From Steinernema hermaphroditum (lineage: Eukaryota > Nematoda > Chromadorea > Rhabditida > Steinernematidae): a stretch of DNA of 64,000 bases. Positions 56,974-64,000 of this stretch are shown piece after piece. A program made the translations under genes and the position numbers. Numbering within the stretch: position 1 is the stretch's first letter; every line of letters begins with the position of its first letter. Below the pieces are notes generated by a model that had not been told where the DNA came from, did no database searches, and was given only the letters and a program-made list of their open reading frames with translations. The stretch lies in assembly GCA_030435675.1 (NCBI GenBank), contig CM059622.1:10912001-10976000 (forward strand), read 5' to 3'.

Positions 56974-58346
56974 ATGATCTTCGTTGGAATGCGTTATGAG
57001 TACGGCGATGTGGAACTGGAAGACGTGCTCCGAGAAATTGGCAATAATGTCGGCATCCGCCTCTCTGTGGTCCACCGACGTTTGGAGAAGCGGATTGGCG
57101 CCCCGATTACTTTCGCGCAGGTGAGGAAGCATTTACTTTTCTGACTTTTCCCCAGATAAATGAAGTGTTCCACTGCGAGGCTTCTTCCCTTTTTGACGCC
57201 TACTTGGAAGGCCTTGGGGACTACGTCACAATTTTGACTGATCCGTTCGACTCACACGATGTCGTCGTCCGTTGTGACGGGAGGATAAGCGTTGCCGAGC
57301 TGCAGGATAGAATCAGAAGAAGGAGGGCTGTGCAGCGATGGAAGGCGTTTCTCCTGCTGTGCTGTCCGATCTACGAGAGCACTCTGTGGGATCAGTCACG
57401 TCTTTTCCTCGATGAAAGGCCCACCCTGCTGACTCTCAACAGAGATCTTGGGACAAAGGCCCAAACGGGGCTGAGCGCTTTGTGCGAGGTCTTCCCGGAC
57501 ATAGTGCTCGTCATGGACGTCACTCAGGAAGAGAATCTGATCTTCTATCCGGCAGATCGTCCGAAACTGTCAAGGGACTACCTATACTTCGAATTCTTTC
57601 AAATCGTCCGACGGCGTGAAAAAGTGAAACTTTCGGAGATCTGTCGCGAGATGAAGCTGCGGCACGGAGTGGAGCTGGACGTCAGAATTGTAGGTCGACT
57701 TCGACGATCTATGGATCGTGAGATATTCAGCTAAGACGACTGTTCCACAGTAATCAAAGCAATCCACTCGACATCATCCGCAGAAATCCCTATTTCCCCA
57801 GAGATAAGTTCCATGTGAGCAACTTGCCGTCTGCTGACGATCTCCTCATATCAGTCCCAGGTATTCTATTTAATTCGGATGTAGCTTCTACTTCTTAGGT
57901 CTTATTCTACCTCCTAAGTGCACAGTCACTAAATCTACTCAAACAGAGCCGCCACCGCCAGTGAGGACGAACATCGTCGAGAACATGATAGAGTATCTGA
58001 GGTCAAGTGGTGGAATCTCGCTTATGGTGAGGTCCCACTGCGTCGAGAAGCTTCTTAGATGGCTTTTTAGGCCACCGATGTCCAGAAGGTGATGAACAGA
58101 TCCAAGTCGAAGGGAGATACCCCAGAATACACTTATGGGGAAGCTTTTCGATCTGCCAAACTGATGGTGCAGATGAGCAGTGGACGGCTAGAGATGATCG
58201 CTATCAGTGGAGTGGTCAGTGATGAGTTGATGACCAAATGTGACTGAGATATTCAGCCTTTTGTTCGACTTGCCCAAACCTCAATTCTGCCATCTCAGCA
58301 TCGACTCGAAGAAGAAGCCTCAACATCGTATTCCAAGCTTTTATAG
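56974..58346 (+). CDS. unrecognised multi-domain helical protein, possibly winged-helix repeats
   Basis: Six exons (56974-57120, 57156-57689, 57731-57860, 57947-58026, 58071-58214 and 58257-58346) give 374 residues. At least three segments follow a winged-helix-like layout: DVLREIGNNVGIRLSVVHRR...FAQINEVF...YLEGLGDYV; then EFFQIVRRREKVKLSEICRE...LRRLFHS; then VENMIEYLRSSGGISLMATD...AFRSAKLMVQ. The first resembles the LOTUS pattern in style (long helix, GI-x-LS turn, RLEK-x-x-G, F...F). A central Leu/Cys-rich stretch separates them. TCTCAG lies 16 nt before the ATG. If it is LOTUS-type it would be a relative of the 51.7-54.4 kb cluster; no named match was found. The last exon is chosen because GTG/GTCAGT...TTCAG extends the frame cleanly. 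Confidence 0.6.
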
Positions 58347-58803
58347 GAACGAAAGAATATTTGTGTGTTTCTGTAGGTATGTAAATGTGTGTGTTCTTGT
58401 TCCAAGGCTTACAGAGGGCATAAATAATTTTGATCCACAAACTGTTGAAAGAAGATCCGAATTCCGAAAGTTTATAAAGATCTAAAATTACGGTATGGTC
58501 CCACAATGAACATTTCCGTTTTTCGAAATTTCCATCGCCCCCATGCATTCGAGAAGTCCAATCGAGTGGAATTTCTTGATTCACCGACCGGCAAATGATA
58601 GCAGCACAAAGTAAGGGGCATGTCTCCTGCACCCACTCTACATGTCACTCTACATGTAGACATGTCTGTACGTAACATTTTTGCAGGTGCGAGACACCAT
58701 TCACAGGTTTCCTTTCCAGTCTTTTCATTTGTGGATTCGCGGTCGGTCGGGTGTCAGCGGAAGTCGTTTTCTGCTTCTTCCCGAGCATTTTTCCCGCACG
58801 GCA
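58347..58803. other. intergenic, no gene seen
   Basis: The upstream region of the Ser/Thr-rich gene, with a direct tacatgt duplication at about 58638-58660. No gene is seen. Confidence 0.5.
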
Positions 58804-60382
58804 ATGAGCTCCACCACGTCGCCGTATGGAAGGACCACGTCGCAATGCAGTCCTCTTACATCATCTACCGCTCCCAGAGGTTCGTCGCTGATGAGTTATT
58901 TGTTTTTAATTGCTCTTGCTCTCTTTTCAGGTCTGACGGTAGATGAAATCCAGAAGCTTCGGCGCTTGTTCCGCTATAGGCAGCACATCAGCACGCCTCC
59001 CACCAGTCGTGAAAAGTAACTTTCTGTCGCTTTGTTATTTGTATTTCGCTGATTGATTGCAGATTCCGCTGCAGAATGATGTCCCAATGCAAAAAAAGAC
59101 TAACTTCGCCTTCCTTGGCGCGCACGTTCGGCACTGCGCTCTATTCGACTCTTCGCTCTACCGCCGATCCAACGAAGTCACCCGTTTCGACTCGTCTGAA
59201 GAAGTTCGAATCTACGCCACCTCTTGATGATGACGAACTGACGCAGTTTGAGCGGATCACCACAAAAACGAAGCCGGCATTGACCAGGATGAGGAAGCAT
59301 AAGAAGCACTACAGTACGGCAGAAAAGAAGGATGTGGAAGAGAAGAAGACGGATGGCTCTTTGAAAGCGAATGAAACGTTACTCAGTCGTACTTCAGAAA
59401 CTACCGTCGAACCGAAGTCCGTTAAACAGCCGAATAGCACTCTTCTCACAAAGTCGCCGAAAAAAAGCCAGCGTGAGTAAAGCATTCAATCGTTCAATGG
59501 GAATCATAAGTTTCAGTCATTCCGAAGTCTTCACGAAAGGCGTCCAGTAGCGAAACATTGGGAAAAGTGAAGAAATTGAATACCGCTCCATCATCCTGTG
59601 ACGTCTACATTGATGGTTTGACATTTAAAACCAGTGGCGTTCATTATCTCTTGTTTTTTAGAGGTTGATCTGAGCTCTCCTAGTACTGCCTACCTTCAGT
59701 TTTCCACACACAGACAGAAAGAACACACTAAAAAACGCAATGCAAGTGCAATATATAAGTCGCTGGTACAGAACAATTCTCACAGGTTAACCGAACATTG
59801 ATTGCTTTTCAGGAAGACGAACGCACAACTGGTGGAGATGACGAGAAGACTCAATGTACCATCGAAGAGAGCACGCCTAAAGACGAGTCCGTTTCCCTAA
59901 AGACGACGGATGAGTCCTCTTCGGAAGGCACTGAGGGGAAAACTACAGGAAACGTCTCTGAAATGGCCAGTTCCAGTGTGACGACGACGTCGCCGTCACA
60001 CCTCTCGTCGGAACACTCAAGCAAAGACCAGGAATACGTTCGCAACCCAAACGTCGAGGCGATCGCCGCGGCACTTCACCTGGTCGACTACAGCGTCGAG
60101 AAGAACCTTTTTGCGGACTTCTTGGATGCTCACGAGATGGTCTCGATCAACGACTACTTCAAGGGCCAGCAGAGCGTCAACGAGCATATCATCGCTATCT
60201 TCGACAAGGCATTCAACAAGATGCTGTCTTCTGAGACGCTCGCGAAGAATGAAGAGACAAAAAAGAACCTAGGTGTGCTGAACAAAGACCGGAGCGAAAG
60301 TAGGAACCATCTGCTAGACGCGCTCATCGCAAAGAAGTCCTCCTCGACTAGTTCATTTGTGGTCCTCTTCTTTTCGAAGTAA
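58804..60382 (+). CDS. Ser/Thr/Lys-rich protein with a C-terminal helical domain
   Basis: Six exons (58804-58879, 58931-59015, 59063-59472, 59517-59615, 59662-59765 and 59813-60382) give 447 residues, with all phases agreeing. The N-terminal three quarters are low-complexity Ser/Thr/Lys, with an early LTVDEIQKLRRLFRYRQ helix. The C-terminal ~120 residues form a charged helical region (EAIAAALHLVDYSVEKNLFA, DYFKGQQSVNEHIIAIF). No catalytic motif and no signal peptide. It could be a scaffold or cytoskeletal adaptor; the family is unknown. AATAAA at 60478-60483 fits its 3' end. An unspliced reading of the 59766-59812 intron is also open, so two forms are possible. Confidence 0.65.
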
Positions 60383-60833
60383 GACGACCTTTCTTTGAGT
60401 TCTTAGTTTCGTCACTTTTAGACCGTCTGTGCAGTGAACAACATGTACATGAAATGTAACGATTGTTCGATGTATCTAATAAATACACGGTTGGAGCGCA
60501 TCCACCACCCACTTGTGACAAAATAAAACGATTTCGAAAAGAATGCATTATTGCTCGTTTCAAAACTTCGTCAACGTAGTTAAACCTAATATATCAGCAT
60601 CAAAGCATCAAGAAGAGCCTTCAGAAGACTTTCTTGCATCTTTGCTGTCACCCGACCCAGTGCTTCCCAGCTTTCCCTTCCCACTGCGTATCATCTGAAT
60701 TCACTCGGGAAGTATTGCCCACATTTGGACTTGGCTTGTTGAGTACGCCTCATTGTCGATATTGGGAGGTCCTCGTTGAAATCATCATTCTGGAACGGGA
60801 ACCTTATGTGGACGCCCACTTGAGGTATTTTGA

Positions 60834-61820
60834 TTAGAGAAGCGTTGGACCCCTGTTCGATTTCACAGTTGCCCACACGCTGTTCGACTTCCTCCTGTTG
60901 TTGAAGAGTTTTGCAGACGATTCGGACTCCTCCTTCGACGTATTCGGTGGCTTCTGCGCATCCTCCTTGACGTCCTTGGCATCCATCTTCGTTACCACAG
61001 TGATTGGAGCCTCTTCCTCGGTACCATCAATACGAGAATGGCGGCGGCGTTATCGAACTGACCTCAGTATAAAGGTGCCGAGAAGATGGTGATTAGCTTG
61101 CGACCTGCGAAGATTTCGTAGCCGTCTTGAACAACCTATATATAACCTCTAATCTACTGGCAGTCCACGGTTACTCACTTGATGAGCAGAATTCTCGTGC
61201 AGCGTCCCCTCCAAACAAACATGAGATAGCTCGTGAAGCCCGTCACCTCGGGATCTGCGTCGGCCCAAAGTAGGTCGCAGAAGATGCCGAAATGCGGAAT
61301 GTCCAGGGGTTTCTTGTGGTTTATAAACTGTTTCCAGGACGTCATATCCCGAGAAATGCCACCGTGCATGCAGAAAACGCGCTGACTGATGCGTCCACAG
61401 TAGGGTTGTCGAATACTGAAAAATCCTCGAATATCGAACTTAGTCGAATATTCGATATTCGAAGATCCTCGAATATCGAATATTCGATTCGATTCGATAT
61501 TCGTAAAAACACGAATTATTCGATTCGATTCGACAACCCTAGTCCACAGAGCGGAAGACAATTGAATGTGAGCTGGAAAAGCTCGCACAGCTCCACACTG
61601 TACCTTCTTGGTATTTCGTGCCAAAATCCGTACACCCTAAGGGTGACGTATTACCGTAGCAATGAGAGAGTTGTTATTTGTTGGTAATCCGCGTCTTGTT
61701 GTTTCCCCTGAGCAGGAAGACATCGTTCGGATACAGTAGCTTGCAGCAGAAGAGGAGGACGACCGTTTCTGTTGAGAAGGAGCCATGATCGACGTAATCT
61801 CCCAGGAATAAATATAAACT
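60834..61820 (-). pseudogene. decayed PP1-type serine/threonine phosphatase
   Basis: Recognisable PP1/GLC-7-like pieces in order: [92 protein letters not shown] and a C-terminal tail. Damage is clear. The metal-binding DYVDRG and RGNHE are DYVDHG and RGNNK. The intron after ITNK has lost its GT (AT). A hAT-type MITE sits in the NCLPLCG exon. A frameshift follows VTGF, TGC to TGA cuts the APNYC box, and one base is missing before the tail. The catalytic H/N residues are lost, so even an unbroken product would not be a phosphatase. The acidic C-terminal tail up to 60834 is still open, so the gene was once longer than a bare PP1. Confidence 0.9.
61401..61541. mobile_element. hAT-type MITE with 8-bp target duplication
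   Basis: A 141-bp element from TAGGGTTGTCGAAT to the complementary ATTCGACAACCCTA, with a 14-bp or longer terminal inverted repeat. The interior is tandem tcgaatat/gattcgat words. GTCCACAG flanks it on both sides (61393-61400 and 61542-61549): an 8-bp duplication, the hAT hallmark. It interrupts the PP1-like pseudogene. It has no coding capacity. Confidence 0.92.
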
Positions 61821-64000
61821 ACAACAGGCAACATCTCCAATCAGATCAAAGATGGCACTCGGGTTCGGGTTCGGGTTTTTCGGCCGGACAACTCTGGTCT
61901 TGAGCAGTTGACCTCTATCAGATGGCATAATGTAATGAGCAAGTAATCCCCTAGAATCGTTCGGACACAAAACTGCGTCGTCTCCCTCGTGTTCATTTCG
62001 CACTAATTATTCAGGGTCGCTAATTTCCTCCTTCTTTTTTGCATCGAAGCGAAGCGCAAACTTTCGTCGGACCACCCGCAGGAAAACGTTTTTTGCATTT
62101 CTCTCATGCGAACTCAAGGAAATCTCTATTTTCGGCGACTAATTACTTGGCGCTCGCCCGAACGCATTCGCTCCTTTCCGCTCACCGCCCAAGGAACGCT
62201 AATTGGAATCCTCCTCAAACTACCACTTGTACCGTCCGCGTTACTGTGCTTTCACTCTACCTATTGCACCCTACACTTGATCTATAATGACTTGGAGAGA
62301 CCTGTAATTGTCGTCTTCCGGTTGACTGATTTTCGATGTCACAATTAAACTGACATCATCTTCATTTTTTGAATAATTCGAATCACTCTTTGACTCATCG
62401 GTGTACAATCCTGAAGACCTCTGGCCTACCTCTATTCCGAAACGGAACTATCCAACGGACACTTTTGTAGTTCCGTGGTTTGAAAAAGCTGACGATCGGA
62501 TTGTATTTTCCCTTTTCATGTTTTTATGAGTGTTCCTTTCGAGAACGTGGGAGTTTGGCGCGGATGTTCTTCCGCTAATCCCCCGTGAATGAGACGAGCC
62601 TTTGTGAGACGAAAAACACTTTTATACCCCGCGTCCATCGAACACACAATGAGTCTGAGTTTGTATACGGTGTCAGGCACTGCAAGTGGATGAGTAAGCG
62701 TCGGGAGTCTGCACAATGTTTGCGCTTAGGGTAATTAAGTGTGTGGTCGTCTCGAAACGAAATATGCAAAAGGATATGAAAATGAAAAATGAAAATTTCT
62801 TTGAGGGTGTGAAATGTCACTGGGGGTTGTCATACGTCTCTGACTCCGATTGGCGTTACCATGACATTGGGTTGTTCACTGAAAATGACGCCTGATTGAT
62901 TTGATTTCAATGAATCTTTGTTGATGTACTTATGTATATTTGACTCATAATTTATACCTTAAGAATGGCTAGTCCAAAGTTACTGTGCTTACGGTATCAG
63001 TGCCCTCCCCGAATATTATGGAACCTTTCGAGTCAAGGTATATTTTGGTCCAATTTTCAACCTCTTCTTCTTATTTTAAACGCTTTCCACTGATGTCGTC
63101 CAGAGCGGAAAGGGACAAGTGCAGATCAGAGAGAGCGAAGAAAAGCCAAAATGAACGAAGAGCAACAAGAGCAGCTTGACCTAAAATAGAGGGCTGTTGT
63201 AGGGATGAACTTTGAAACATGCGGCCTTGTGCGCTCGGGCAGGGTGAGATTTTTTGGGCCATTTTTTTCCACATTTGGCCTCTATTTCTGTAAAGTAGAA
63301 GTGAGCTCGCGGAGTCGTTATGTGGGCATAGTAGCTGTCAGTGTCACCCACATACCCATTTCCTGTTACAGTACTTAACCAATTAAAATCGCAGTCTTTT
63401 AGACTAGAACAGACACAAAGTTCTTTGAGCAGAGTCACAATTAAACCCAAAAATTACATAGGCTACTGTAGAACAGCTGTCCAAATCACGGTAGACTCCT
63501 CAAAAACTCGACATTTTGGGTTCAGCTGCTCTTTTCGGCAACATATCTCCCTAAAGGGAACAGTTGCGTAGGAGACAACGCGTGGTGGCGACGCTCTCTT
63601 GCGCAGGGCAAAAAGGTGATTTATGAATCGAAATACGCGAATTCGGGCACGTTCCGTTTTTTTGCAATTCCAGCACCTTTGCAGCGTCGGTTCCCCGCGC
63701 GCCCAGGTTCTGAGCCCGCAAGGCCCTGGAGACGGAGACGGATGTTATCAGAAGGGGTCGAAGGGTCGTCGGGAGAGGAGGAAGCCTTCGGCTGCCGGAC
63801 GCGAGGCGAGACGTCGCCGTCCTATCTTCTCGATTATCAGCAGGTTCCAATTTGCCGTCCTCGCGACGGCGACCGTCTGGAAACGTCGCCGGGCGAGAAA
63901 ACCGTTTTTGGTCGTTTCGGTATCGATTTCGACTCCGCTGGAGGGGCGCCCTTCGCGGTGACCACCGAAGTCTCGGCTGTCGACCGGCTTCGAAGGCGTT
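61821..64000. other. right flank, no gene seen
   Basis: A short tandem ttcggg run lies at 61861-61880. [14 protein letters not shown] remnant at about 61900-61925 may be the phosphatase's GDxHG segment, too degraded to trust. 63550-63961 is GC-rich with Arg-rich frames on both strands and could be the edge of a gene beyond the window. Nothing else is supported. Confidence 0.45.

Noticed and set aside
61292..61687. 131-codon plus frame across the hAT MITE
   Set aside because: It runs antisense to the phosphatase remnant and through the tcgaatat repeats, so it is not a gene.
63551..63961. Arg-rich frames on both strands at the right end
   Set aside because: GC-rich sequence gives long frames by chance; no domain is visible and the region is cut by the window edge.

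Overview
The window comes from a nematode genome. The evidence is dense genes with tiny introns (mostly 41-75 bp, GT..TTTCAG), trans-splice-like acceptors (TTTCAG just before an ATG), two cuticle-collagen loci with a furin site and Gly-X-Y blocks, and nematode-type orthologues of EXC-4, AP-1 mu, ASNA-1, TGS1, an otopetrin and a CES-2-like bZIP pair. The species cannot be named from the sequence; intron size and composition would fit a free-living or insect-associated rhabditid or tylenchine group. All gene models below were spliced by hand and joined only where reading phase and family similarity agreed.

Layout. 1-5.84 kb: an 83-bp satellite with higher-order structure. 5.9-10.7 kb: two small secreted proteins, mitochondrial MTERF4 and AP-1 mu. 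11.4-14.65 kb: two head-to-head bZIP genes in a mirror-image duplication around a secreted-peptide gene. 15.1-18.5 kb: foldback/MITE elements of one family around a cuticle collagen. 18.5-26.9 kb: a TMEM86-type lysoplasmalogenase, NAA35 (NatC), a TATDN3 nuclease, a GPI-anchored-type surface protein and a small secreted peptide. 29.3-33.0 kb: a 12-exon otopetrin proton channel with a histidine-rich tail. 33.3-35.9 kb: a large foldback element and an inverted second collagen copy with a +1 frameshift. 36.2-42.9 kb: ASNA-1, an unrecognised two-repeat protein, TGS1 and EXC-4. 42.9-48.2 kb: a gene-poor stretch. 48.2-54.4 kb: nematode-specific families, namely two paralogues of an unknown family and a cluster of winged-helix (LOTUS-like) repeat genes. 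56.0-62 kb: another MITE, tRNA-Asp, a multi-domain helical protein, a Ser/Thr-rich protein and a decayed PP1-type phosphatase split by a hAT-type MITE with an intact 8-bp target duplication.

The housekeeping genes act in separate pathways (mitochondrial translation, Golgi/endosome sorting, N-terminal acetylation, tail-anchored protein insertion, RNA cap hypermethylation, tubulogenesis). TGS1 is relevant to a nematode because it makes the trimethylguanosine cap of spliced-leader RNAs, and several genes here show likely leader acceptor sites. The accessory part is dominated by local inverted duplication: the bZIP pair, the collagen pair and the foldback elements. No complete transposase, virus, CRISPR or bacterial-type operon was seen.
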